From the NCBI GenBank assembly GCA_016710785.1, contig JADJUE010000007.1, positions 62,001 to 126,000 of the forward strand: 64,000 nucleotides of DNA. Direction: 5' to 3'. The position numbers were made by a program, and so were the translations under genes. A model generated the notes under the pieces. That model was not told the DNA's origin, searched no databases, and saw only the letters and a list, made by a program, of their open reading frames with translations. This document shows, piece by piece, positions 24,769 to 33,517 of this stretch (its first letter is position 1; each line of letters starts with the position of its first letter). The stretch comes from Candidatus Epilinea brevis. Lineage in GTDB: Bacteria; Chloroflexota; Anaerolineae; Epilineales; Epilineaceae.

Positions 24769-25758
24769 TCACACCACGAGGGTGGGAGCCAGATGGGCCG
24801 CGCCGGCCACCCGGTTGGCCAGGATGCCTTCCACGAACTCCAGGTTGCGTAGGCCGCCTTCGACGGCCGCGGCGTCCTGGCCCTCGCAGATGAGGTGCAC
24901 GTTGGGCCCGGCGTCCAGGGTGAACCACACCGCCAGCCCTTCGGCCCGCCAGGCCTGTACCTGGTGCATCACCGCCACCGTGGCCGGGCTCCAGTACAGA
25001 GCCGGCGGGCGCCCGGTCATGGCGATGGCGTGCAGGTTCAGCGCTTCGGCCTCGATGGCCGCGCCGAAGCGGGCCATGTCCCGCGAGGCCAGCGCCCCGC
25101 GAACCGTGGCCAGGGTTTCGGCAACTGAGGCCAGTCGGCCCCGGAAGAGGGGGCTGCCTTCGGCGGCGCCATGGCCATCGGTGGAGCCCAGCCCCTTGTG
25201 CCGCCGGCTGACGATTGCGACGATGTCCCGCAGATCCCAATGGTCGGCGGGGAAGACGCTCTCGGCGAAGGAGTCGCTGTCGGCGGTGCCGGCATGCCAC
25301 AGGACGTAGCCGCCGGGAATGGAGCGGGCTGCCGAACCAGAGCCGCGGCGGGCCAGAGCCGAGAGCTCGGCCTCCGACAGGCTGAGTCCGGCGGCCTGGG
25401 CGGCGGCCATGGTCAGGGCGGCGAAGCCGGAGGCCGACGACGCGATGCCGGTGCCCATGGGAAAACTGTTGCGCGATTGGACGGTGGCCCTGAGGCGCAG
25501 GCCCGCCCGCAGCCGGACGAGGTCCAACTGCCGACTGACGCGATCCAAGGCCGGCCCGATATGCTTCTCGCCGTCGATGGTCAGCCGGTCCGTGCTCAGG
25601 TCTTCGGCGAAGGCTACCGTGGTGGTGGTGGTGGCGGCGCTGAGGTTCATCGACAGGCTGTCGTTGTAGGGCAGGCGCAGGAGGGGATCCCGGTTGCCCC
25701 AGTACTTGACGAAGGCGATGTTGCTGTGCGCGATGGCGGTGGCTTGGAGTCGGGTCAT
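24769..25758 (-). CDS. Diphosphomevalonate/phosphomevalonate decarboxylase
   Basis: A 329-residue GHMP-fold decarboxylase: AIAHSNIAFVKYWGNRD at the N-terminus, the phosphate-binding SFPMGTGIASSASGFAAL stretch, and GSGSAARSIPGGYV. In Roseiflexus (Chloroflexota) the homologue was shown to decarboxylate phosphomevalonate to isopentenyl phosphate, the substrate of isopentenyl phosphate kinase. The adjacent IPK gene here supports the same activity rather than the classical diphosphate one. ATG 25758 was chosen over the upstream frame, which is not conserved-looking. Confidence 0.92.
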   Translation of the reverse strand: MTRLQATAIAHSNIAFVKYWGNRDPLLRLPYNDSLSMNLSAATTTTTVAFAEDLSTDRLTIDGEKHIGPALDRVSRQLDLVRLRAGLRLRATVQSRNSFPMGTGIASSASGFAALTMAAAQAAGLSLSEAELSALARRGSGSAARSIPGGYVLWHAGTADSDSFAESVFPADHWDLRDIVAIVSRRHKGLGSTDGHGAAEGSPLFRGRLASVAETLATVRGALASRDMARFGAAIEAEALNLHAIAMTGRPPALYWSPATVAVMHQVQAWRAEGLAVWFTLDAGPNVHLICEGQDAAAVEGGLRNLEFVEGILANRVAGAAHLAPTLVV

Positions 25759-25912
25759 GGCCTGTGGGGGAGGGTCCGCGCCCGAAAGGGCGCACGGGCA
25801 GGGCCGAAGGGGCATTGTAGCAGACGCCGCGGCGGTCGACTGAGCCTGGGGCGACCGCCGCAGCCCCCACCGGCAGGGTCCCCCGGGCTGCAGCCGCCGG
25901 AGACACCGGCCC

Positions 25913-26734
25913 TCATCCCGCGGCGATCACCGTGCCGCCGGCCGTCGGGTCGCCGACGAGGGCGGCGGCCACCGCTCCCGGACGCAGACCGGAGAGGATG
26001 CGGATCTCCAGTTGGGGCAGGGCTGCGGCGAGGTCCAGCATCTGCCGCACCTTGCTGGCCATGCCGCCGGTGACGTCCACCACGCCGGGCCGCGCCGCGC
26101 CGAGTCGCGGCGCGAGCGCCGGCCAGTCGGCGGCGACGATGCGGGGGATGGGGCGGGTCTGCGCTCGTTCGACCGTGGGCGGGCCATCGGCGTAGACGCC
26201 GTCGACATCGGTGGCCAGGATCAGGCGGGCCGGCCGCAGGGCCAGGGCCAAGGCGGCCAGCAAGGGTTCGGTGCTGACGATTCCGCCGCCCAGGCCGCGT
26301 CGCGGGGCGGCGTCGCCATAGGTCACGGGCAGCAGGCCGCGCGCCAGGGCTCCGGCCACCAGCTCTGTCCGCAGGTCCACCGCCGCGCCGTCCTCGCCGG
26401 CGGCCAGGAGTCCGCCGGGCAGCATGAGGGCCGGCAGATCCTCGTCCAACAGGGCGCGGACGACCAGGGCCGAGAGGTCGCGGGCCGCGGCCGCCACCTG
26501 GGCGAAGGCCAGCGGATCGTCGGGGCGTTCCAGGAAGCCGCTGCGTTGGGCCGCCACATGGGCGAAGGAACCACTGCCATGCCCCAGCACCAGGCGGATG
26601 GACCGCTCGCGCCAGGCGGGAGCGATCTCGCCGACCAGGCGACGCAGCTCAGCCGACCGCGGGCTGGCGCTTTGGTCCTTGTGGGTGAGCAGCGCGCCCC
26701 CCAGCTTCAGGAAGACCAGCGGCGCCCGGTTCAT
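25913..26734 (-). CDS. Isopentenyl phosphate kinase
   Basis: A 273-residue amino-acid-kinase-fold enzyme that phosphorylates isopentenyl phosphate to IPP. Signatures: FLKLGGALLTHKD at the start, GHGSGSFAHVAAQ (the conserved His of IPKs), and ATDVDGVYADGP. The ATG overlaps the stop of mevalonate kinase (ATGA). With the neighbouring kinase and decarboxylase it completes the alternative mevalonate route. Archaeal in origin by family knowledge. Confidence 0.93.
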   Translation of the reverse strand: MNRAPLVFLKLGGALLTHKDQSASPRSAELRRLVGEIAPAWRERSIRLVLGHGSGSFAHVAAQRSGFLERPDDPLAFAQVAAAARDLSALVVRALLDEDLPALMLPGGLLAAGEDGAAVDLRTELVAGALARGLLPVTYGDAAPRRGLGGGIVSTEPLLAALALALRPARLILATDVDGVYADGPPTVERAQTRPIPRIVAADWPALAPRLGAARPGVVDVTGGMASKVRQMLDLAAALPQLEIRILSGLRPGAVAAALVGDPTAGGTVIAAG

Positions 26735-27711
26735 CCGCTGGGCGGGATGCTGAGCGGCAGTACGGAGACGGCGCCGGCCGCGCTGAGGGCCGCGCTGACC
26801 GCCGCCAAGGTCTCGTCGTCCACCAGGGCGATGACCGCGCCGCCCCCGCCGGAGCCAGTGAGCTTGGCGCCCCAGGCGCCTGCATGGCGCGCCGCGGCCA
26901 CCAGCTGGTCCAGCTGCGGCGTGGACACGTGCATGGCCTGCAAGGCCAGATGGTTGACGTTCATCAGCTGCCCCAGCCAGCGTGGGCTGCCTTCGGCCAG
27001 GGCGCGCACCGCGTCGTCGGCCAGCCGGCCCACGCGGTCGAACCATTCGGCATAGGTGTGGGGATGTTCCGCCTGCCGCGCGCGGACGCCGGCCACCATC
27101 TCCGCGGTGGAGCCCCGCAGGCCGCTGTCGGCGATGAGCAGGGTCAACGGGCAACCCAGCAGCAGCGGGCGCGCCTGGCCTTGCTGGAAGTAGATAGGCG
27201 CCGCATGGGCGCAGACGGCGGTGTCGATGCCGCTGGCCTGGCCATGCACGCAGCGCTCGGCTTCCAGGGCCAGTTCGGCGATTGTCTGGGGGCCCCAGGC
27301 CTCCTCGGGCTCGGCCGCGCGGCCCACGGCGGTGACCACGGCCACGGCGACGGCCGCGCTCGAACCCAGGCCGCGGCCGGCGGGAATGCTGCTTTCCAGC
27401 GACACCCGCCAGGGCGTGCGCTCAGTGCGCCCCGCATGACGCAGGGCCGCCCGCGCCGCCGCGGCTAGCGGCTCGGTGGGGCCGGCGGTGGCCAGGTCCA
27501 CCGCCGCCATGCGCGGTCCATTGGCTCCCGCATAGCGGCTGTCGACCTTCAGACTGCCCTCGTCCGGCCTTACGATTGCGGTGACCTGCAGCTGCGGCAC
27601 CGGCAGGGCGATGGCCGGACGGCCGTAGACCACGGCGTGCTCGCCGAAGAGGATGGCCTTGGCCGGCACCGAGGCCTGCGCCAGGAGGGTTGCGCCTTGG
27701 GGGTCGGACAT
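26731..27711 (-). CDS. mvk: Mevalonate kinase
   Basis: A 326-residue GHMP kinase producing 5-phosphomevalonate. SVPAKAILFGEHAVVYGRPA, PAGRGLGSSAAVAVA and KLTGSGGGGAVIAL (ATP and substrate loops) are intact, and a conserved Asp lies in the GIDTAVC segment. It is the promoter-proximal gene of the minus-strand isoprenoid operon. A promoter placed almost at the ATG suggests leaderless translation; there is no Shine-Dalgarno. Confidence 0.94.
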   Translation of the reverse strand: MSDPQGATLLAQASVPAKAILFGEHAVVYGRPAIALPVPQLQVTAIVRPDEGSLKVDSRYAGANGPRMAAVDLATAGPTEPLAAAARAALRHAGRTERTPWRVSLESSIPAGRGLGSSAAVAVAVVTAVGRAAEPEEAWGPQTIAELALEAERCVHGQASGIDTAVCAHAAPIYFQQGQARPLLLGCPLTLLIADSGLRGSTAEMVAGVRARQAEHPHTYAEWFDRVGRLADDAVRALAEGSPRWLGQLMNVNHLALQAMHVSTPQLDQLVAAARHAGAWGAKLTGSGGGGAVIALVDDETLAAVSAALSAAGAVSVLPLSIPPSG

Positions 27712-27717
27712 GGCGGG

Positions 27718-27745
27718 AGTATATCGCAGATGGTGGTGGGGGCAA
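27718..27745 (-). promoter_or_regulatory. Promoter of the mevalonate operon, likely leaderless
   Basis: On the minus strand TTGCCC (27745-27740), a 16-base spacer and TATACT (27723-27718) are followed by only six bases before the ATG at 27711. Transcription should therefore start at or next to the start codon, giving a leaderless mRNA. This also explains the missing ribosome-binding site. Confidence 0.6.
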
Positions 27746-27851
27746 CCCGGTCCTCACGGCAATCGCGTCACAGGTCACGTTGACCAAGGGCCAGCCAGCC
27801 GGGCCGTTGCATCACCGTAACGGCGCATCCCAGCGCCCGGCAGACCTGCCC

Positions 27852-29516
27852 CTACGAAAGACGCGCGCAATGCGCGCAGCCGCGCCGCTCGGCTTCGACG
27901 ATGGCCTGGTCGGCGCTCCAGAAGACGTTGGCTTCGCCGATACGTTCCAGCAGGCCGCCGCGCCGCAGCATGCGCAGGATGGGATCGCCCAGGCCGGCGA
28001 GCATCAAGGTGGAGCCTTCCTTCGTCAGCCGCGATTGCAGGTCGGCCATCGCCTGCAGACCGGAGGTGTCGATGAGCGGCACGCCGCGCATGGAGAGGAT
28101 GAGGGCATGGGTGTCGCCCAGATGGCTCAGGGCCTCGGTGAAGGCGCCGGTGGCGCCGAAGAAGAGCGGCCCCGTCAGGTAGGCCACGCGCACGTGGCGG
28201 CAGTTGCCGGCGTTCTGGATGCCCCTCTGGCGCAGCTTGGCCGGGTCCACCTCTCGCACCTCGATGTGCATGCTGGCGATCTCGTTGAGGAAGACGGCCG
28301 CGGATAGGAGGGCCCCGATCAGGATGGCCTCGGTGAGGTCCAGGGCGATGGTGGCCAACAGGGTCAGGCTGAAGGTGATCATGGCGGTCTTGAAGCGCCG
28401 CCCGAAGATGAAGTGGATGGACTCCCATTCGTTCATGCGCCAGGCGGTGACGATGAGCACCCCGGCCAGGGCCGCTAGGGGGATGCGGCCCATGAGCCCG
28501 CCCAGGGCGAACATGGACGCCAGCAGGAACAGGGCGTGGAAGACGGAGACCAGACGGGTGCGGCCGCCGGCCTTGATGCCCACGCTGCTGCGGGCGATGG
28601 CCGCGGTGGCCGGCACACCGCCGAAGAAGGGGATGATGAGGTTGCCCAGGCCCTGGGCCACCAGCTCCTGGTTGGCATGCAGGCGGATGCCCGTCATGTT
28701 GGCCGCCACGGCGCCGCAGAGCAGGCTCTCCACCGCGCCCAGGGCGGTGATGGTCAGGGTGGGGGACACGTAGGCGCGCCACTCCGCCCAGGGGATGGCG
28801 CCCAAGCTCAGGTGCGCGTCCAACAGGAGGCTGCGGGGGATGTCGCCGACCACATCGACCGGCCAGCGCAGGACCGCGTTGAGGACGGTGGCCAGGATGA
28901 TCCCCAGGAGCGAGGCCGGGAAGCGGGCGTTGAAGCGCTTGGGCCATAGGAGCATGGCGGCCACCACCAGGGCGCCCAGGCCGGCGGCATGCCAGTCGGG
29001 CCGCAGGCCTCCGCGCAGGTAGCCCAGGGCCTTGAGCGCTGTGGTCTCTGCCTTGGGGGTCGAGAGCCCCAGGAAGTTGTCGAGCTGGCCGATGGCGATG
29101 ATGAGGGCGATGCCGGAGGTGAAGCCGGTGATGACCGGCGCGGGGATGAAGGCGATGAAGCGCCCCAGCCTGAGCAGGCCGATGACCAACAGCAGCACAC
29201 CCGAGAGGGCCCCGGCCACCCAGACGCCCTGCAGGCCGTGCCGCTGCGCCAGGACGATGAGCACGGCGCTCATGGCCCCGGTAGGCCCCGAGATCTGGTA
29301 GGGCGCGCCGGACAGCAGCCCGATGACCAGCCCGGCGATGACGGCTGTCACGAGCCCGGCGGCGGCCGTGGCCCCTGAGGCCACGCCGAAGGCCAGGGCC
29401 AGGGGCAGGGCCACGGCGCCGACGGTCAGGCCGGCCAGCAAGTCCTGGCTCAGGCGCTCCCAGGTGTAGCCGCGAAACTCGTCGCGGTAGAGGGCGGGGA
29501 GGGCGAAGCGGGCCAT
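27852..29516 (-). CDS. SulP-family anion permease with STAS domain
   Basis: A 554-residue transporter. Around 10-12 hydrophobic segments form the Sulfate_transp core (PLALAFGVASGATAAAGL; SGPTGAMSAVL; ESLLCGAVAANMTG), and a C-terminal STAS domain (about 425-545, LSMRGVPLIDTSGLQAM) follows. Family members carry sulfate, bicarbonate or other anions; the substrate cannot be told. The gene lies 12 bases after the ABC-F stop codon, on the same strand. Confidence 0.92.
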   Translation of the reverse strand: MARFALPALYRDEFRGYTWERLSQDLLAGLTVGAVALPLALAFGVASGATAAAGLVTAVIAGLVIGLLSGAPYQISGPTGAMSAVLIVLAQRHGLQGVWVAGALSGVLLLVIGLLRLGRFIAFIPAPVITGFTSGIALIIAIGQLDNFLGLSTPKAETTALKALGYLRGGLRPDWHAAGLGALVVAAMLLWPKRFNARFPASLLGIILATVLNAVLRWPVDVVGDIPRSLLLDAHLSLGAIPWAEWRAYVSPTLTITALGAVESLLCGAVAANMTGIRLHANQELVAQGLGNLIIPFFGGVPATAAIARSSVGIKAGGRTRLVSVFHALFLLASMFALGGLMGRIPLAALAGVLIVTAWRMNEWESIHFIFGRRFKTAMITFSLTLLATIALDLTEAILIGALLSAAVFLNEIASMHIEVREVDPAKLRQRGIQNAGNCRHVRVAYLTGPLFFGATGAFTEALSHLGDTHALILSMRGVPLIDTSGLQAMADLQSRLTKEGSTLMLAGLGDPILRMLRRGGLLERIGEANVFWSADQAIVEAERRGCAHCARLS

Positions 29517-29528
29517 GGGCGGTGTGGA

Positions 29529-31181
29529 TCAGCTCGCCAGGATCGGGCGGCGTTTCGCCCGCTCGGCCAGATAGGCGGTGTAGTTGCAGTCGGGGTAGTC
29601 CCACAGGCGTCCGCCCTCAAGCTCCACGATGCGGGTGGCCACGGTGTCCAGGAAGTAGCGGTCGTGGGACACGACGAACACCGTGCCGCTGTACTCGGAG
29701 AGGGCATCCTCCAGCACCTCGGCGGAGGCGATGTCGAAGTGGTTGGTGGGCTCGTCGAGCAGCAGGAAGTTGGGTGATTCCAGCATGAGCCGCGCCATCT
29801 GCATGCGCGAGCGCTCGCCGCCGGAGAGCCTCGAGATCGGGCGGGTGGCCATGGCCTGGTCGAAGAGGAAGCGGCCGAGAAAGCCCAGGGCCGCCCCTTC
29901 GCTCAAGGGGCGCACGCGGCGGATCTCCTCGATGGGCGTGCGGGTGCCGTCGAGGTCCTCGTGCTCCTGGGCGTAATGGCCCACCTGGATGGTGGGTCCC
30001 AGGTTGACGGTGCCGGCATCGGGCGCGATCTCGCCCAGGATGGTCTTGAGCAGGACGCTCTTGCCGGTGCCGTTGCCGCCCACCAGGCCCACGCGCTCGC
30101 CGCGCCACAGGGTGAGGTCGAGGTCCTGGAACAGCGACTTGTCGCCGAAGGCCTTGGACAGCCCCTTGATCTGTAGCACGCGGTCGCCGCCGCGCTCGGC
30201 CTGGAAGGCCAGGCCGATGCCCCGGCGGTCGGAGGTGGGCCGATCGGTGCGTGGCATGCGCTCCATCCGCCGCTCGATGTTGCGCGCGCGGCGGATCATC
30301 TTCTCGTTCTGCCCGCCGCTGCTCCAGGCGATGATCCGCCGCCGGGCGGCGTCCAGGCGCTGCAGCTCCTTCTCCTCCATGCCCCAGGCCTTCTCGGCTC
30401 GCGCCCGGCGCTCGGCGCGCTCGGCCACGTATTCGGTGTAGCCGCCCTCATACTGGGTGGCCACGCCATGGTCCAGTTCCAGGATGCCGTCGGCGACCAG
30501 GTCCAGCAGGTAGCGGTCGTGGGAGATGAGGACGACGGTGCCGCCGTAGCGCTCGAGGGTCCGCTCCAGGTCCTCCTTGGCCGCCAGGTCGAGGTGGTTG
30601 TCGGGCTCGTCCAGCAGCAGGAGGTCGGGCGCCTCCACCAGCACCTTGGCCAGCCCGAGCAGCTTCTTCTGCCCGCCGGAGAGCACGGACACGGGGAGGT
30701 CCAGGTCGGCCTCTTCGAAGCCGAGGCCGCGCAAGGTCGCGCGCAGCCGGCCGGCGAAGGCTGGGCCGCCGGCCGCGGCGAAGGCCTGGGTGGCTCGCGC
30801 ATGGGCGTCGATGGTGTTCTGCAGCCGCCGCGCGTCCTCATAGACCTCCGGCCGGCCCATCCGCTCCTCCAGCGCCGCCAGCTCCTCGGCCATGGCCCGT
30901 ATGGCAGGGCCGGCGGTCATGGCCTCCTCGAGCACGGTGCGGGTGACATCCAGCTCGGGATCCTGCGCCAGCCGGGCCACGCGCTGGCCGGGGTAGCGGT
31001 AGATGCTGCCCCCGTCGGGCTGGTCCTCGGCGGCCAGGATGCGCATGAGGGTGGACTTGCCGGAGCCGTTGGGCCCCACGAGGCCGATGACGGTGCCTTC
31101 CTGGAAGGCGGCCGAAACGCCGCGCAGCACGTCGTTGGCGCCGAAGTGGCGGGTGATGGCGTCGAGGTTGAGGATGATCAT
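29529..31181 (-). CDS. ABC-F family ATPase
   Basis: A 550-residue protein with two ABC domains and no membrane segments, typical of ribosome-associated ABC-F proteins. Walker A motifs GPNGSGKS (36-43) and GGNGTGKS (about 365), signatures LSGGQKKLLGLAK and LSGGERSRMQMARL, and Walker B LLLLDEPDNHLD and LLLDEPTNHFD are present. The linker contains the charged region expected of the P-site tRNA-interaction motif. The ATG at 31181 has no Shine-Dalgarno (C-run upstream), so it may be leaderless. Confidence 0.92.
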   Translation of the reverse strand: MIILNLDAITRHFGANDVLRGVSAAFQEGTVIGLVGPNGSGKSTLMRILAAEDQPDGGSIYRYPGQRVARLAQDPELDVTRTVLEEAMTAGPAIRAMAEELAALEERMGRPEVYEDARRLQNTIDAHARATQAFAAAGGPAFAGRLRATLRGLGFEEADLDLPVSVLSGGQKKLLGLAKVLVEAPDLLLLDEPDNHLDLAAKEDLERTLERYGGTVVLISHDRYLLDLVADGILELDHGVATQYEGGYTEYVAERAERRARAEKAWGMEEKELQRLDAARRRIIAWSSGGQNEKMIRRARNIERRMERMPRTDRPTSDRRGIGLAFQAERGGDRVLQIKGLSKAFGDKSLFQDLDLTLWRGERVGLVGGNGTGKSVLLKTILGEIAPDAGTVNLGPTIQVGHYAQEHEDLDGTRTPIEEIRRVRPLSEGAALGFLGRFLFDQAMATRPISRLSGGERSRMQMARLMLESPNFLLLDEPTNHFDIASAEVLEDALSEYSGTVFVVSHDRYFLDTVATRIVELEGGRLWDYPDCNYTAYLAERAKRRPILAS

Positions 31182-31447
31182 GGGGGGGAATGATAGCCTT
31201 TCCCGGCCGCCCCACCGCTGACCGACACATGACCGGCATGGGCCAACCGGCCGTGCTCCGCCACGCCCGCACCACGCCGATTGGCCACGAAGGCTTGCCA
31301 CCATTATCCTACCGGCCCGAACCGCCCAACACGATCGAGGTCGCCGCGATCGCGCCGAACCCTCTACCGCCATTCGCCCCCCCAGCAGGTACTTCCTTGT
31401 CCCAACGCGAGACCGGCGCCGGCCAGACCCGGTGGCCTGATGGGCGT

Positions 31448-32353
31448 GTGAATCCGATCGCTTCAATCTTTGGCCGCAAGGCTGCCAGCGGCCTCAATTG
31501 GACCACCTTCGTTGCCATGACGGTGTACCACATCGGTGCCGTCGCGGCCCTGTTCACCATCGACGCAGGGGCCATTCTGGCGGCCGCTGTCCTCTGGTGG
31601 ATCACCGGCAGCCTGGGCATCGGCATGGGCTACCACCGTCTGCTGACCCACCGCGGCTACAAATGCCCGAAGTGGCTGGAGTACGTCCTGACGACCTGCG
31701 GCGCGCTCGCGCTCGAGGGCGGCCCGATCTTCTGGGTGGCCACCCACCGCATCCATCACCAGCTCTCCGACCAGGAAGGCGATCCGCACACGCCGCAGGA
31801 AGGCGGATGGTGGGCGCATGTCGGCTGGATCATGTTCGGCCAGGCGATGCACCACGACACGCAGATCCTGCAGCGGTACGTGCCCGACCTGAGCAGGGAC
31901 AGGTACCACGTGTGGCTGACGACCTGGCATTGGGTCCCGCAGCTGGTGGTGGGCCTGGCCCTGCTTGCCTTTGGTGGCCTGCCCTATGTGCTCTGGGGCG
32001 TCTTCTTTCGCACCACCTTCGGCCTGCACGCCACGTGGCTGGTCAACTCGGCCACGCACATGTGGGGCTACAGGAACTTCCGCACCCGCGATGAATCGCG
32101 CAACCTGTGGTGGGTGGGCCTGCTCGCCTGGGGCGAAGGCTGGCACAACAACCACCACGCGCATCCGGTGTCGATGCGCCACGGCCTGGCCTGGTACGAG
32201 GTCGACATCAACTACCTGCAGATCAAGCTGCTCGAGAAGCTCGGCCTCGCCTGGGACCTGAAGGTCGCCCGCCTGCCGAAGGACGCCGCGGAGATCGTGG
32301 CGCAGGAATCGGCCGACGCGGTGGACATCAGCGACGCCGCGCCGGTGGTCTAG
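31448..32353 (+). CDS. Acyl-CoA/fatty acid delta-9-type desaturase
   Basis: A 301-residue (from GTG) integral-membrane di-iron desaturase. The three His boxes are clear: HRLLTH (63-68), HRIHH (100-104) and HNNHH (233-237), with hydrophobic segments between. It introduces a cis double bond in acyl chains. The frame is open back to ATG 31190, and an extended start is possible, but conserved sequence begins after GTG 31448 and the upstream part is Pro-rich and unlike the family. Its 3' end abuts the fragment and mobile element that follow. Confidence 0.92.
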   Translation: MNPIASIFGRKAASGLNWTTFVAMTVYHIGAVAALFTIDAGAILAAAVLWWITGSLGIGMGYHRLLTHRGYKCPKWLEYVLTTCGALALEGGPIFWVATHRIHHQLSDQEGDPHTPQEGGWWAHVGWIMFGQAMHHDTQILQRYVPDLSRDRYHVWLTTWHWVPQLVVGLALLAFGGLPYVLWGVFFRTTFGLHATWLVNSATHMWGYRNFRTRDESRNLWWVGLLAWGEGWHNNHHAHPVSMRHGLAWYEVDINYLQIKLLEKLGLAWDLKVARLPKDAAEIVAQESADAVDISDAAPVV

Positions 32354-32383
32354 GACAACTGGGCGCAATTGCTCCCATAGTCC

Positions 32384-32500
32384 ATCTGCGCCGCCACGAC
32401 CTCTCCTGCGCCTCGAGCCGCGCCTCGAACTCGGCGACCCAGGGCGCCGGCCCCGAATCGGCTGCCGCGATGCCTTCGCCATCGGCGGTGCGCACGATGT
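32384..32500 (-). pseudogene. 5' fragment of a paralogue of the small membrane protein at 34027
   Basis: On the minus strand this stretch encodes SGPAPWVAEFEARLEAQERSW, matching SPAPWVVAFEARLEARERAW of the intact gene at 34027-34476. The similarity ends at about 32384, near the desaturase stop, so only the N-terminal part survives. The two copies lie on the same strand, one on each side of the mobile element (32510-34011). Confidence 0.6.
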
Positions 32501-32561
32501 CACTGATGTGTGCCCGGTGTCCGCCCCGTGTTGACCAGTCCGACCGGTCGTCGGTGCCCGA

Positions 32562-32624
32562 CGTCCGCCCCGGTGACTGAAAGTCACGGGCTCATTAAGA
32601 CGAAACCCGCTGAAGGCGGGTTCG
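32562..32624 (+). repeat. Outer inverted repeat, left (REP-like)
   Basis: 63 bases matching the reverse complement of 33897-33959 with a single mismatch. It contains two palindromes, GTGACTGAAAGTCAC and AACCCGCTGAAGGCGGGTT. Two imperfect copies of a GTGCCCGGYGTCCG-type motif lie just outside. It is likely the target or end structure of the RAYT-type transposase. Confidence 0.9.
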
Positions 32625-32765
32625 CGTGCGGGGTTGCCGCGGGGCTGGTCTGGGTGGGGGGCAGAGGGCGGTGGTTGGCGCAAGGATGGCGGCAAGGTGG
32701 CGCGTGGGGGGTAGACGAGGGCGCGAGGAGGCGGTAGGCTGAGGGCAACATCCGGGGGGTACTGT

Positions 32766-32850
32766 ATGGCCAATCATCTCATGGTGTTCATGCACCTGGT
32801 TTGGGCGACTGACGGGCGTCGACCGCTGTTGCATCCCACGCTGGAGGCGA
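32766..32850 (+). pseudogene. RAYT (IS200-like Y1 transposase), N-terminal fragment
   Basis: MANHLMVFMHLVWATDGRRP and the following LLHPTLEA match the start of REP-associated Y1 transposases (typical: ...HxVWATKxREPLL). The frame continues without a stop into the inserted cassette and the DUF559 gene, and the transposase C-terminal half at 33518 is in the same frame. The inserted DNA separates this part from the catalytic HUH motif and Tyr. Confidence 0.85.
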
Positions 32851-32877
32851 GCCCGTCCGCTAGGCGACCCCTCCCCT

Positions 32878-32944
32878 TCCTCCCTTCGGGAGGAGGGCCC
32901 TGCTCCTCCCCCCAGCGGGGGGAGGTCGGGAGGGGGGCCGCCGT
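32878..32944 (+). repeat. Inner inverted repeat, left, flanking the DUF559 gene
   Basis: 67 bases matching the reverse complement of 33451-33517 at 62 of 67 positions; the inner 44 bases are identical. It contains two palindromes (TCCTCCCTTCGGGAGGA and CCTCCCCCCAGCGGGGGGAGG), so each arm can form a tandem hairpin. Confidence 0.9.
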
Positions 32945-33005
32945 GGCCGTACCCCCAGCCAAACCGCGCAACCCATCCAGCCCCCTTCACCTCGAGACCG
33001 CACCC

Positions 33006-33425
33006 ATGCCCACACCCCCGCCCACACCAACCACCCCTTGGCAACCCACCCCCATTCCCGAACGGCTTCTCTATGCCGCCCGGCACCTTCGCCAGCGCAT
33101 GACCGATGCCGAGCGGCTCCTGTGGTCTCGCCTCCGCGGAAGGCAGATGGATGGCTTCCGCTTCCGCAAGCAGCATCCCGTCGAGCGCTTCGTGCTGGAC
33201 TTCTATTGCCCCGCCGCCAAACTCGCTATCGAAGTAGACGGGGGGCAACACAACGAGCCCAGTGGCCAGGCTCGAGATGCTGAGCGCACGCAGATGCTTG
33301 ACCACGCTGGCATACGCGTCCTGCGCTTCTGGAACCATGAGGTGCTCGGCAATCTGGACGTGGTGATGCACGTGATTTGGGCAGTGCTACATGGGGCGCC
33401 GGATCCACGGCAGCTGCGGCCTTGA
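33006..33425 (+). CDS. DUF559 (Vsr/PD-(D/E)XK-like) nuclease-fold protein
   Basis: A 139-residue protein with a Pro/Thr-rich start and a complete DUF559 domain: MTDAERLLWSRLRGRQMDGF, FRFRKQHPVERFVLDFYCP, KLAIEVDGGQH, and IRVLRFWNHEVL. The conserved D (in VLDFYC), E (AIEVDG) and Q-H are the putative active-site residues of a very-short-patch-repair-like fold. The frame is intact. ATG 33006 lacks a clear Shine-Dalgarno; the frame is also open from the RAYT start at 32766, so a fusion translation is conceivable. Biochemical function of DUF559 is not established. Confidence 0.88.
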   Translation: MPTPPPTPTTPWQPTPIPERLLYAARHLRQRMTDAERLLWSRLRGRQMDGFRFRKQHPVERFVLDFYCPAAKLAIEVDGGQHNEPSGQARDAERTQMLDHAGIRVLRFWNHEVLGNLDVVMHVIWAVLHGAPDPRQLRP

Positions 33426-33450
33426 CTGGCGAGCGGCGAGTGCGGAGGCG

Positions 33451-33517
33451 ACGGCGGCCCCCCTCCCGACCTCCCCCCGCTGGGGGGAGGAGCAGGCCCC
33501 ACCTCCCTTCGGGAGGA
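33451..33517 (-). repeat. Inner inverted repeat, right, flanking the DUF559 gene
   Basis: Reverse-complement partner of 32878-32944 (62 of 67 identical). It begins 26 bases after the DUF559 stop and ends next to the resumption of the transposase reading frame. Confidence 0.9.

Noticed and set aside
27775..29604. 609-codon frame overlapping the SulP gene on the same strand
   Set aside because: Frame-shifted reading of the permease gene; only the 27852-29516 frame has membrane segments and the STAS domain.
31190..31447. N-terminal extension of the desaturase from ATG 31190
   Set aside because: The extra 86 residues are Pro/Thr-rich, overlap the ABC-F promoter region and do not resemble desaturases; GTG 31448 begins the conserved part.
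32766..33425. A single 219-residue fusion protein starting at the transposase ATG
   Set aside because: The first 28 residues are RAYT-like, followed by translated inverted-repeat DNA of low complexity, then DUF559. This fits insertion better than a genuine fused protein, although read-through translation cannot be excluded.
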